In this document: piece by piece, positions 1 through 6,980 of the stretch
Numbering within the stretch: position 1 is the stretch's first letter
Layout: each line of letters begins with the position of its first letter
Origin: Actinotalea sp.
GTDB taxonomy: Bacteria > Actinomycetota > Actinomycetes > Actinomycetales > Cellulomonadaceae
Length of the DNA stretch: 8,929 bases
NCBI GenBank assembly: GCA_014360395.1
Contig: JACIXM010000478.1
Span: forward strand, 1-8,929
Reading direction: 5' to 3'
Made by a program: the position numbers and the translations under genes
Notes under the pieces: generated by a model
The model's input: the letters and a program-made list of their open reading frames with translations, nothing else
Databases searched by the model: none
Told to the model about the DNA's origin: nothing

Positions 1-1506
1 GCGCGGCGCGAGACGGACGGCCGCCCCGCGCTGGGCCCCCTGCCGCCGGTGCGCGCGGGCGGCAAGCCGGTCGACTTCGCCGCGCTGGAGGACCTGCCCG
101 ACGACGCGACGCTCGGTGTCGGGCGCATCGAGGACTTCTCCTGGAAGGGCCTGCTCGACTTCTCCACCTGCACCGAGTGCGGGCGGTGCCAGGAGCAGTG
201 CCCCGCCTGGAACACGGGCAAGCCGCTGTCGCCCAAGCTCGTCGTCCTCGCGCTGCGCGACCACGCGTACGCCACGGCGCCGTACCTGCGGGCTGCGGCG
301 AACGCGTCGACGGAGCCCGCCGGGCACACGACCACCACGGGTCACGTCCCGCTTCCCGGAACCGGTGGCGCGCAGACGGCGACCGTGGACCCGCACGCGG
401 ACATCGACGTCCTCTCCCTCGTCGGCGACGTCGTCGACCCGCAGGCGCTGTGGGACTGCACGACCTGCGGCGCGTGCGTGCAGCAGTGCCCGGTCGACAT
501 CGAGCACGTCGACCACATCGTCGACCTGCGGCGCAACCAGGTGCTCATGGAGTCGGCCTTCCCCGACGAGCTCGGGCCCCTGTTCACCAAGCTCGAGAAG
601 CAGGCCAACCCGTGGGGCCTGCCCGCGCGCCAGCGTCTCGCGTGGGCGAAGGACCTGCCGTTCCCGGTGCCCGTCGTCGGCGTCGACGTCGAGGACGCGG
701 CCGGGCTCGAGTACCTGTTCTGGGTGGGCTGCGCCGGGGCGTACGAGGACCGCGCGAAGCGGACGACGCGCGCCGTCGCGGAGCTCCTGCACACCGCGGG
801 CGTGTCCTTCGCCGTCCTCGGCGACGGCGAGCAGTGCACCGGTGACCCGGCGCGCCGGGCCGGCAACGAGATGCTCTTCCAGATGCTCGCGCAGGCGAAC
901 GTCGAGGTGCTCACCGAGGTCGGGGCGCAGCGCATCGTCGTGACCTGTGCGCACTGCTTCAACACGATCGCCCGGGAGTACCCGCAGCTCGGCGGCCGGT
1001 TCGAGGTCGTCCACCACACCGAGCTCCTCGAGCAGCTGCTCGCCGACGGCCGCCTGAGCGTGGTGGAGCCCGTCCGGGAGCGGGGCGTCCCCGGTCCGGG
1101 CGAGGCCCCGCACCCGGCGCGGACGGTGACGTACCACGACCCGTGCTACCTGGGCCGCCACAACGAGATCTACACCCCCCCGCGCGAGCTGCTCGGCGCG
1201 GTGCCCGGCCTGGCGCTCGCGGAGATGCCCCGGTCCCGCGAGCGGTCGTTCTGCTGCGGCGGCGGCGGGGCGCGGGTCTGGATGGAGGAGACCACGGGCA
1301 CCCGGATCGGCACCGACCGCGCTGCCGAGGCGTTGGGCACCGGGGCGCGCACGATCGCCACGGGCTGCCCGTTCTGCACGATCATGCTCAACGACGGCGT
1401 CGCGGCGAACGGTCGCGGAGACGCCGCCGGCCAGGACGCGGTGGAGGTGGTGGACGTCGCGCAGCTGCTGCTGCCCGCCGTCCGCCGGCCCGCGACCGAG
1501 GACTGA
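1..1506 (+). CDS. Fe-S oxidoreductase, EtfD/HdrD-like (5' partial)
   Basis: The reading frame is open from base 1, so the gene begins upstream of the window; the GTG at 49 is an internal codon and not a convincing start. Residue numbers here count from that GTG. Two 4Fe-4S motifs are visible: CTECGRCQEQCP (Cys41, 44, 47, 51) and CTTCGACVQQCP (Cys137, 140, 143, 147). Two CCG-type cysteine modules follow. The first has Cys228, Cys263 and Cys300/303 and carries Gln-Cys where the canonical pair is Cys-Cys. The second is complete, with Cys366, Cys402-403 and Cys440/443. This is the C-terminal half of the actinobacterial (Fe-S)-binding reductase family, whose full-length members usually have an N-terminal membrane domain. 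Mycobacterial Rv0338c (EtfD) is a relative proposed to pass electrons from fatty-acid oxidation flavoproteins to menaquinone. A role in the respiratory chain at the inner face of the membrane is inferred. The missing N-terminus prevents firm assignment. Confidence 0.93.
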   Translation, partial: ARRETDGRPALGPLPPVRAGGKPVDFAALEDLPDDATLGVGRIEDFSWKGLLDFSTCTECGRCQEQCPAWNTGKPLSPKLVVLALRDHAYATAPYLRAAANASTEPAGHTTTTGHVPLPGTGGAQTATVDPHADIDVLSLVGDVVDPQALWDCTTCGACVQQCPVDIEHVDHIVDLRRNQVLMESAFPDELGPLFTKLEKQANPWGLPARQRLAWAKDLPFPVPVVGVDVEDAAGLEYLFWVGCAGAYEDRAKRTTRAVAELLHTAGVSFAVLGDGEQCTGDPARRAGNEMLFQMLAQANVEVLTEVGAQRIVVTCAHCFNTIAREYPQLGGRFEVVHHTELLEQLLADGRLSVVEPVRERGVPGPGEAPHPARTVTYHDPCYLGRHNEIYTPPRELLGAVPGLALAEMPRSRERSFCCGGGGARVWMEETTGTRIGTDRAAEALGTGARTIATGCPFCTIMLNDGVAANGRGDAAGQDAVEVVDVAQLLLPAVRRPATED

Positions 1507-1509
1507 GCC

Positions 1510-1878
1510 TCAGCCCCGTCCGAGCAGCCGTCCCAGCAGTCCCCGGCGCGGTCGGGCGGGCGCGGCGGCCTCCGTCTCCTCCTGCGGGTCGTGCACGAGC
1601 AGGCCGAGCTCGCGCGCGAGCTCCAGGACACGCTCGACGACGGCCGGCTCCGTGTCCCACGGGATGTGCAGCGCGACGTAGCGGTCGGCGCCGTCCGCGG
1701 TGCCCTCCGGCTCCATCACCTCGGCCAGCTCGGGCCGGAGGTCCAGGACCGCCCCACGGAAGCGGAGGACGGACGGGTCGGGCGGGGCGGCGTCGAGGTC
1801 CCCGTCCTCCAGGCGGTCGACGACACGCTCGACGTCGCCCTCGGCCGCGGCGGACAGGACCCACACGTCATAGCTCAC
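1510..1878 (-). CDS. 122-aa protein of unknown function
   Basis: I do not recognise a named family. The start is taken as GTG at 1878-1876, giving MSYDVWVLSA at the N-terminus; an AGGA lies about 9 bases upstream. The frame continues open further upstream only because of high GC. The protein is soluble and acidic, rich in Asp, Glu and Val, with a predicted alpha/beta pattern. Helix VERVLELARELGLLVHDPQ (residues 81-99) ends in a DPQ motif that I associate with small uncharacterised actinobacterial proteins starting MSYD; that recollection is not verified. A basic, Gly/Leu-rich tail (residues 108-122, PARPRRGLLGRLLGRG) follows and could form a short amphipathic anchor, which is inference. It is the last gene of the leftward group and its stop codon is only 3 bp from that of the converging Fe-S gene. 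Confidence 0.8.
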   Translation of the reverse strand: MSYDVWVLSAAAEGDVERVVDRLEDGDLDAAPPDPSVLRFRGAVLDLRPELAEVMEPEGTADGADRYVALHIPWDTEPAVVERVLELARELGLLVHDPQEETEAAAPARPRRGLLGRLLGRG

Positions 1879-1967
1879 GCGGGGATCCTGCCAGGCCGGC
1901 GGCGCCCCCTCGCGTCGGTGGTGCGCCCTCGCGTCCGCGGGGCGTCGGGGGCCTGGAGCGCGGGGCG

Positions 1968-2888
1968 TCAGCGCGAGGCCGACGACGTCAGCGCCTCCTG
2001 GAGCGCGGCCATGCTGTCGGACTCGCGGGGGAGCGGGACCTCCACGGTCGCGCGGCCGCTGGCGACGGTGAGGAGGTCGACGTCCTCGTAGCGCCCGGAG
2101 GGGTGCTCGGTCACGCGACTGACGTGCGGCAGCACCCACAGGCTGTGCGCGACGGAGGTGACGGGCCGGCGGCCGGTGCTCACCCACTCCCGGCGGTGCA
2201 GCAGGTGGACCTCGGACGGACCCGCGCAGACCACCGCTCCCTGGAGGGTCGCCGGACGGACCGTGTCCAGCAGGCCGTGCAGCGCGCCGCCGCGTCGCGC
2301 CACCGTCCGGCGGCCGTGCGCGGCGACGGGCACGAGGTCCCGCTCGTGCTCGGACAGGTCCCGCTGCTCGGTGACCAGCGCGACGTCGTCGGCGCCGAGG
2401 TCCCGCAGGCCCAGCTGGATGCCACGCCGCGGCGACGCGACCGCCTCGGGTGCGCCGAGCCGGCGCCGCACGTTCGTCCGCAGCACGTGGACGAGGCGCT
2501 CGACGAGCTCGTGGGACACGCTGTTGTAGCGGAACCCGGTCGGCCGCGCGCCGCCGGAGGTCGTGTCGAGGACGTGGAAGCGCCCGTCGAGGAGGTCCAC
2601 GCTGCTGTGGACCACGGCGACGTCCTGGTAGGCGACGCGCTGGCGCCGGTACGTCGAGCCCTCGCGGCTGCGGATCTCCAGGCCGTCCGCGTCCGCGATG
2701 ACGAGGTGGTCGTACAGGTCCATGTCCGGGTTCGCGTCGCGCCGGGAGATCCGGCGCGGGACCTTCAGGACGAGGTCGGCCCGTTGCAGGTCCGGCGGGC
2801 GGTCGCGGAACAGGCGCGGCACCTCCTCGGGTGCGTGGACCTCGTCGATCCACGGCCCGAACGCGTCGAACTCCGCCGTGCGCCGCAT
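1968..2888 (-). CDS. 306-aa protein of unknown function, possible PH-like folds
   Basis: No named family is recognised. The start is set at ATG 2888 (MRRTAEFDAFGPW) because GGAGGAGG lies about 11 nt before it. The in-frame ATG at 2909 adds 7 residues, but its only purine-rich run (AAGGGG) directly abuts the codon. There is no signal peptide or membrane segment. The N-terminal third has the conserved-looking string MDLYDHLVIADADGLEIRSR (residues 56-75). It is followed by alternating strands and a helix at about residues 125-140 (HELVERLVHVLRTNVRR). This strand-rich run capped by a C-terminal helix resembles a bacterial PH-like domain. A second strand-rich region at 218-303, ending in helix SMAALQEAL, may be a second copy. 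Both fold calls are inference from pattern only. It lies between two other unknown genes on the same strand, 89 bp from the next stop/start on the left and 110 bp on the right. Confidence 0.8.
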   Translation of the reverse strand: MRRTAEFDAFGPWIDEVHAPEEVPRLFRDRPPDLQRADLVLKVPRRISRRDANPDMDLYDHLVIADADGLEIRSREGSTYRRQRVAYQDVAVVHSSVDLLDGRFHVLDTTSGGARPTGFRYNSVSHELVERLVHVLRTNVRRRLGAPEAVASPRRGIQLGLRDLGADDVALVTEQRDLSEHERDLVPVAAHGRRTVARRGGALHGLLDTVRPATLQGAVVCAGPSEVHLLHRREWVSTGRRPVTSVAHSLWVLPHVSRVTEHPSGRYEDVDLLTVASGRATVEVPLPRESDSMAALQEALTSSASR

Positions 2889-2998
2889 CCTTCGATGATC
2901 CTCCTCCATCCCCTTGATCGACAGAGGAGCGGCACGGGCGGAGCCTGGTCATGCGGACAGGGGCGGTCCGTGGTCCGGTCGGCGCGCCAGCCCTGGGC

Positions 2999-4096
2999 TC
3001 ACAGGTCGGCCGGGTCGACGACGAACTCCATCTCGTCGGTGACCTCGCCGCCGACGGCGGTGTGCACCGCCCGGGCGACCGCCGCGACCAGGGGCAGCGC
3101 CCGGCCCCGGGCGACCTTGTGGGGCAGCGACGGGCGCTCCGCGTGCAGCTCCTCGACGTCCGGCGGCTCCCAGTGCACCCGGTACGCCACCGCACCGCGC
3201 TCGGCCCAGGGCACGGCGGCGATGACCGGGGGGAGCCGGGTCTCGCCGGAGACCTCCAGGGCGAGGATGCCGTCGAGCTCGAGGTCCGCGAGGCAGCCGT
3301 AGGCCGTCATGGGGGGCGGCTGGGTCAGGGTCGCGATGTCCCGCTCGTCAGCAGCGGCGTGCAGGGCGCGGCGCTGGGCCTCGTCCAGCGCGTCGCCGCC
3401 GGGCACGGCACGCGTCCCGGTCCCCGGGGGCGGCCCGCCCCAGGACGGGGCCGGGAGGTTGAGGTAGGCGCGGGGGACGGCGCGGCGCATCACGGCCAGC
3501 GCCGCCTCCGGCTCGAGCCAGACGTCCGACCACACGGTCAGGTCGACGGCCGCGGCGGGGTCCGGCACGAGCACGGTGGCCGTCGGGGAGGCCTCGGTCC
3601 GGGTGTGGGCCGCCGTCGGGCCCGCGGTCCGCACCGCCCCCCCGAGGCGCCGGGCCGCTGCCAGGAGCCAGCCGAGCGTGCGCTCCTCGTCCCGGACGGG
3701 CAGGCCGTCCGGGAAGGCGCGCCGCAGTCCGTCCCGGTCGCCGCCGCCGGGCAGCGGGGCGGCGCCGCGCTCGACCGGTGCCTGCAACCGGTAGGCGACG
3801 CCGGCCGACGTCGGCACGCCGAGGGCGGCCGCCGCCAGGGTGCTCAGCGTGAACGGGCCGACGAGGGTGCTGTGCCGGGACAGGCGCAGGACGCCCGGGG
3901 GCGGCTCCGGTGCGCGCAGGCCGCGCGCCCCGGCCGACCGGGGCGCCACGGTGCTGGGCACGGTCTCCCAGCGCGCGTGCGGGAAGCGGCTGGCGGCGAG
4001 CACCTCCACCTCGTCGTGCCCGACGTCGGCGGGCAGCAGCAGGAGGTGGTGGCCGACGACGTCCGGGTCGTCCGGGGTCAGCGATGGGAGGGCCAT
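2999..4096 (-). CDS. 365-aa protein of unknown function
   Basis: I do not recognise this protein. It starts at ATG 4096 (MALPSLTPDD) and ends at TGA 3001-2999. There is no Shine-Dalgarno sequence; instead TACCCT sits exactly 6 nt before the ATG, which suggests a leaderless transcript. The protein has no signal peptide or convincing membrane helix. Visible regions are an N-terminal alpha/beta part (1-50), a hydrophobic stretch LVGPFTLSTLAAAALGVPTSAG (residues 78-99) and a helix LGWLLAAARRLGGAVR (141-156). A Trp-rich motif VDLTVWSDVWLEPEAAL lies at 184-200, and a C-terminal part (about 255-365) holds CLADLELDGILALEVSG and an acidic end EMEFVVDPADL. Full-length frame integrity, GC-rich third positions and a clean start support a real gene. 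It follows dcd on the same strand after 62 bp. No function can be inferred. Confidence 0.85.
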   Translation of the reverse strand: MALPSLTPDDPDVVGHHLLLLPADVGHDEVEVLAASRFPHARWETVPSTVAPRSAGARGLRAPEPPPGVLRLSRHSTLVGPFTLSTLAAAALGVPTSAGVAYRLQAPVERGAAPLPGGGDRDGLRRAFPDGLPVRDEERTLGWLLAAARRLGGAVRTAGPTAAHTRTEASPTATVLVPDPAAAVDLTVWSDVWLEPEAALAVMRRAVPRAYLNLPAPSWGGPPPGTGTRAVPGGDALDEAQRRALHAAADERDIATLTQPPPMTAYGCLADLELDGILALEVSGETRLPPVIAAVPWAERGAVAYRVHWEPPDVEELHAERPSLPHKVARGRALPLVAAVARAVHTAVGGEVTDEMEFVVDPADL

Positions 4097-4102
4097 GCAG
4101 CG

Positions 4103-4108
4103 AGGGTA
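4103..4108 (-). promoter_or_regulatory. Predicted -10 element for the leaderless 365-aa gene
   Basis: On the minus strand TACCCT lies exactly 6 nt before the ATG at 4096, the same geometry as at dcd, with no Shine-Dalgarno sequence. No convincing -35 is visible. If active, this gene has its own promoter despite following dcd closely. Confidence 0.42.
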
Positions 4109-4127
4109 GGCCGGTCACCCGGGTGCG

Positions 4128-4149
4128 CCGGGCGAGGGCCGGAGCCCGG
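4128..4149 (-). terminator. Possible hairpin after dcd
   Basis: CCGGGC (4128-4133) and GCCCGG (4144-4149) can form a 6-bp GC stem with a 10-nt loop just past the dcd stop. There is no T-tract, and such stems are frequent by chance at this GC content, so this is a weak candidate. Confidence 0.2.
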
Positions 4150-4158
4150 GCGGGGGCC

Positions 4159-4734
4159 TCAGATGGGCGTGCGGTGGAAGTTCTTGAAGGACCGGGAGGC
4201 GGTCGGGCCGCGCTGCCCCTGGTAGCGGGACCCGTACAGGCTCGACCCGTACGGGTTCTCCGCCGGCGAGCTGAGGCGGAAGAAGCACAGCTGGCCGATC
4301 TTCATACCCGGCCACAGCTGGATGGGCAGCGTCGCGACGTTGGACAGCTCCAGGGTCACGTGCCCGGTGAACCCCGGGTCGATGAACCCGGCGGTGGAGT
4401 GGGTGAGCAGCCCGAGACGCCCCAGGGAGGACTTGCCCTCCAGGCGGGCGGCGACGTCGTCGGGCAGGGCGACGGACTCGTAGGTCGAGCCCAGGACGAA
4501 CTCCCCGGGATGAAGGACGAAGGGCTCCTCGCCGTCGGTCTCGACGAGGCGGGTGAGGTCCGGCTGGTCCTGCGAGGGATCGATGACCGGGTACTTGTGG
4601 TTGTCGAACAGCCGGAAGAAGCGGTCCAGGCGCACGTCGATGCTGGACGGCTGGATCATCCCCGGCTCGTACGGGTCGAGGCCGATGCGCCCGGAGTCGA
4701 GCTCGGTGCGGATGTCGCGGTCGGAGAGCAGCAC
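4159..4734 (-). CDS. dcd: dCTP deaminase (bifunctional actinobacterial type, dUMP-forming)
   Basis: Dcd converts dCTP to dUTP, and the actinobacterial type also hydrolyses it to dUMP, feeding thymidylate synthesis in the cytoplasm. Starting at GTG 4734 the protein is 191 aa, the standard length, and begins [22 protein letters not shown]. Hallmarks are [16 protein letters not shown] (about 29-44), [23 protein letters not shown] (about 99-121; it contains the substrate-binding Ser/Arg and the catalytic Glu region of the family), [14 protein letters not shown] and the C-terminal [19 protein letters not shown] lid. The frame is open upstream to another GTG at 4779, but the extra 15 residues are not part of the family. 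TACCGT lies exactly 6 nt before the chosen GTG with no Shine-Dalgarno, so translation is probably leaderless. It heads the leftward gene group and diverges from tetR 106 bp away. Identification is firm; the bifunctional label rests on similarity to the mycobacterial type. Confidence 0.97.
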   Translation of the reverse strand: MLLSDRDIRTELDSGRIGLDPYEPGMIQPSSIDVRLDRFFRLFDNHKYPVIDPSQDQPDLTRLVETDGEEPFVLHPGEFVLGSTYESVALPDDVAARLEGKSSLGRLGLLTHSTAGFIDPGFTGHVTLELSNVATLPIQLWPGMKIGQLCFFRLSSPAENPYGSSLYGSRYQGQRGPTASRSFKNFHRTPI

Positions 4735-4740
4735 GAGGTC

Positions 4741-4746
4741 ACGGTA
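4741..4746 (-). promoter_or_regulatory. Predicted -10 element for leaderless dcd
   Basis: On the minus strand TACCGT lies exactly 6 nt upstream of the GTG at 4734, matching the TANNNT pattern of actinobacterial -10 elements feeding leaderless transcripts. No Shine-Dalgarno sequence is present. No good -35 hexamer is seen 16-18 bp further upstream. Confidence 0.45.
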
Positions 4747-4805
4747 GCGGCTGGGGCCGGTGCGGGTGGCGCAGGTCACGTCGCCGGCCGGGACAGGGCC
4801 GGCCC

Positions 4806-4835
4806 TTGCTCGCTTCTGATGTTAGTCACTAACAT
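4806..4835 (+). promoter_or_regulatory. Predicted promoter of the tetR-ABC operon
   Basis: TTGCTC (4806-4811) could serve as a -35 element and TAACAT (4830-4835) as a -10 element, with an 18-bp spacer. The -10 ends 5 nt before the GTG start, which would place the transcription start at or next to the first base of the coding region. The -10 lies within the right arm of the palindrome, so bound repressor would block RNA polymerase. Confidence 0.55.
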
Positions 4836-4838
4836 CAG
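4816..4838. promoter_or_regulatory. Perfect palindromic operator for the TetR repressor
   Basis: Two 11-bp arms, CTGATGTTAGT (4816-4826) and ACTAACATCAG (4828-4838), are exact reverse complements around a single central C at 4827. The element ends 2 bp before the tetR start and covers its predicted -10 hexamer. A perfect, AT-rich palindrome in very GC-rich surroundings and in this position is the expected form of a TetR dimer site. That the tetR product binds it is inference. Confidence 0.88.
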
Positions 4839-4840
4839 CT

Positions 4841-5392
4841 GTGCCCTCCCGCGCCCAGGCGACCCGTGACCGGCTGCAGCGCGTCGCGCTCCGGCTCTTC
4901 CTCGAGCGCGGGTACGACGCGACCACGGTCAACGACGTCGCCGAGGCCGCCGGGGTCTCCCACATGACGTTCTTCCGGCACTTCCCCACCAAGGAGTCGG
5001 TCGTCCTCGACGACCCGTACGACCCGCTGATCGGCGAGCTCGTCCGCGCGCAGCCCACGGACCTGCCACCGCTGGAGCGGGCCCGCCGCGGGCTCCTCGC
5101 CGCGTGGTCGTCCCTGCCGGAGCCGGCGGACGACGAGACCCGCGCGCGCGTGCGCCTCGTCGCAGGCCACCCGGGGCTGCGGGCCCACGCCTGGGAGAAC
5201 AACCAGCGCACGGAGGACCTCGTGGCCGAGGTGCTGCGCGACGGCGGGGCGCCGCGCCTGGAGGCACGCGTCGCCGCCGGCGCGTGCCTCGGCGCCCTCA
5301 CGGCCGCGCTGCTGGACTGGGGGGCCGCCGACGACGGTCCCCTCGGGCCGCGCGTGGTCGCGGCGCTCGAGCTGCTCGGAGGCCGGCGGTGA
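4841..5392 (+). CDS. TetR-family transcriptional repressor
   Basis: The 183-aa protein has an N-terminal helix-turn-helix of the TetR class at about residues 9-55. RDRLQRVALRLFLERGYDAT leads into VNDVAEAAGVSHMTFFRHFPTKE, matching the family pattern of a recognition helix followed by FFRHF.TKE. The remainder (about 56-183) is a variable, mostly helical ligand-binding and dimerisation domain. The start is GTG 4841; there is no ribosome binding site, and the TAACAT hexamer 5 nt before it suggests leaderless expression. A perfect 23-bp palindrome ends 2 bp before the start and overlaps this -10 element, so autorepression is likely. The stop overlaps the start of the ABC ATPase gene by 4 bp (GTGA), so the regulator is co-transcribed with the transporter it presumably controls. 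The inducer is unknown. Confidence 0.95.
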   Translation: MPSRAQATRDRLQRVALRLFLERGYDATTVNDVAEAAGVSHMTFFRHFPTKESVVLDDPYDPLIGELVRAQPTDLPPLERARRGLLAAWSSLPEPADDETRARVRLVAGHPGLRAHAWENNQRTEDLVAEVLRDGGAPRLEARVAAGACLGALTAALLDWGAADDGPLGPRVVAALELLGGRR

Positions 5393-6180
5393 CCCGCGCC
5401 GCCGCCCGCGGGCAGGACGCGGACGCCCCGGGGGTCGTCGCGCTCAGCGCCCGCGGGCTGCGCCGGGCGTTCGGGACCGAGCGTGCCGTCGACGGCGTCG
5501 ACCTGGACGTCCGGTCGGGCGAGATCCACGCGCTGGTCGGGCTCAACGGTGCGGGCAAGTCGACGCTGATGCGGCTGCTCCTCGGCCTGCAGCGCCCCGA
5601 CGCCGGCCGGGCGCTGGTGCGGCACGCCGGCGCACTCCGGGACGTCGGTGAGGTGCGACCGGAGGCGTTCGGCCAGGTCGGGCACCTCGTCGAGACGCCG
5701 TTCACCTACGCCGAGCTGACCGTGCGGGAGGTGGTGCGCAGCGCCGCCCGGCTGCGCGGGCTCGGTCGTGCGGCGGCGGACCGCGCCACCCGCGGCGTGC
5801 TGGCGGAGCTGGCCCTGGAGCGCTGGGCCGACCGGCGCAGCCGGACCCTGTCCCTGGGCAACCGGCAGCGGGTCGGCCTCGCCTGCGCGCTGGTGCACGA
5901 GCCGACCGTCCTGGTGCTGGACGAGCCGAGCAACGCCCTGGACCCGGCGGGCGTGGTCCTCGTGCGGCGCCGCCTGCGCCGCGCGGCCGACGCCGGTGCC
6001 GCGGTGCTCGTCTCCAGCCACCACCTCGACGAGATGGCGCGGATGGCGGACCGCATCACGGTGCTGCACCGCGGTGTCGTCGTCGGCAGCCTGCCGCCCG
6101 GCGGGGTGGACCTCGAGCGGCAGCTCTTCGCGATGGTCGCGGCGGCCGACGGCGTGCCGACCGAGGAGGCGCTCGGGTGA
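5389..6180 (+). CDS. ABC-2 transporter ATP-binding protein (BcrA/CcmA-like)
   Basis: The start is GTG 5389, overlapping the tetR stop by 4 bp and giving 263 aa; an earlier in-frame start would lie inside tetR. The cytoplasmic ATPase powers export through the adjacent permease. Motifs in order are Walker A GLNGAGKST (51-59), a Q-loop region GHLVETPFTYAELTVRE (98-114) and ABC signature LSLGNRQR (155-162). Walker B with D-loop follows as VLVLDEPSNALDP (174-186), then the switch histidine in VLVSSHHLDE (207-215). The Q-loop position carries Glu102 instead of Gln, which is usual in bacitracin-exporter-like BcrA relatives. All nucleotide-handling residues are present, so the protein should be active. 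The N-terminal 20 residues before ALSARGLRRAFG are a low-complexity extension. Substrate cannot be told from the sequence; drug, peptide or lipid efflux are options. Confidence 0.95.
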   Translation: MTRAAARGQDADAPGVVALSARGLRRAFGTERAVDGVDLDVRSGEIHALVGLNGAGKSTLMRLLLGLQRPDAGRALVRHAGALRDVGEVRPEAFGQVGHLVETPFTYAELTVREVVRSAARLRGLGRAAADRATRGVLAELALERWADRRSRTLSLGNRQRVGLACALVHEPTVLVLDEPSNALDPAGVVLVRRRLRRAADAGAAVLVSSHHLDEMARMADRITVLHRGVVVGSLPPGGVDLERQLFAMVAAADGVPTEEALG

Positions 6181-6944
6181 CCGCGGCGCTGGAGGTCGAG
6201 GCTCTCAAGCTCCGGCGGGCGACGGCGGCGCGGGTCGCGGCGCTCGCGGTCGTGCTCGGCGTGCCGGCACTCTCGGTGGGGTTCGTCCTGGCGGCGCAGC
6301 GCGCGCCGGGCAGCCAGGCCGCCGCCAAGGTGGCGCCGATGATCACCGGCGAGGGTCTGGCCGCCCCCCTCGGGCTGGCGGGGCAGGTCCTGTCCATCGG
6401 TCTGCTGCTGGCCGGCGGCGTCCTGGTGTCCTGGAGCTTCGGTCGCGAGCACGCCGACGGCACCATCGGTGCCCTCGCCGCGCTGCCGACGTCGCGCCGG
6501 GCGATCGTCCTCGCCAAGAGCGTGCTGCTCCTGGCGTGGGGACTGGCGGTGGCGGTGGCGACGGTCGCGCTGACGGTGCTGCTCGGCCTGGTGACCGGGG
6601 CAGGCCCCCTCGACGACGCGGCGTCGGCGGCCGCGGGCCGCGCGCTCGCGGTCGGCGCGACGACGGCGCTCCTGACCCTGCCGTTCGCCTGGGTCGCCAG
6701 CGCGCTGCGTGGCTACCTCGCGGGCATCGCCGCCCTGCTGGGGGTCGTCGTGGCGACGCAGGTCCTCACCGTGGTCGGCGCGGGTGCGTGGTTCCCGTAC
6801 GCGGCACCGGCGATGTGGGCGGGGCTCGGCGGCCCGGAGGTGGCCGAGCGGGTGGTGCCGCTCCAGCTGTGGCTCGCGCTGCCCGTGGCGCTGCTCGGTG
6901 TGGGCGCCACCGTGCGGGCGTGGGACCGCATGGAGGTCCGGTGA
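6177..6944 (+). CDS. ABC-2 type transporter permease
   Basis: This 255-aa membrane protein starts at GTG 6177, overlapping the ATPase stop by 4 bp (GTGA). Six hydrophobic segments can be read, at about residues 19-40, 69-88, 113-139, 157-177, 181-203 and 226-247. The N-terminus MTAALEVEALKLRRATAARV is the cytoplasmic elbow typical of ABC-2 permeases (the EALKLRR pattern). The loop after segment 2, FGREHADGTIGALAALPTSRRAIVLAK (88-114), matches the conserved E..DGT....LP.SR motif that contacts the ATPase. With one ATPase and one permease, the working exporter would be an A2B2 assembly in the cytoplasmic membrane. It is the last confident gene of the operon. A third GTGA overlap at its stop leads only into a five-codon frame. 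Confidence 0.93.
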   Translation: MTAALEVEALKLRRATAARVAALAVVLGVPALSVGFVLAAQRAPGSQAAAKVAPMITGEGLAAPLGLAGQVLSIGLLLAGGVLVSWSFGREHADGTIGALAALPTSRRAIVLAKSVLLLAWGLAVAVATVALTVLLGLVTGAGPLDDAASAAAGRALAVGATTALLTLPFAWVASALRGYLAGIAALLGVVVATQVLTVVGAGAWFPYAAPAMWAGLGGPEVAERVVPLQLWLALPVALLGVGATVRAWDRMEVR

Positions 6945-6980
6945 CGCCGTTCGGGTGAGCCGGCTGCCACGCGTTCTGAG

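Noticed and set aside
1175..1181. Run of seven C in the Fe-S gene as a phase-variable tract
   Set aside because: It is short for slippage control, encodes an ordinary Thr-Pro-Pro segment, and the gene is not of a surface or defence class.
1879..3195. Upstream extension of the 122-aa gene to a 561-codon frame
   Set aside because: The extension lies in another frame of the 306-aa gene and has biased, domain-free composition; the GTG at 1878 starts where the protein becomes sensible.
1143..3302. A 719-codon open frame on the plus strand
   Set aside because: It overlaps the Fe-S gene in another frame and runs antisense to three better-supported genes. Its translation is Arg/Pro/Gly-rich with no domain.
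4735..4779. Longer dcd start at GTG 4779
   Set aside because: The 15 extra residues are absent from the Dcd family as I know it, and the TACCGT hexamer 6 nt before GTG 4734 fits a leaderless start there.
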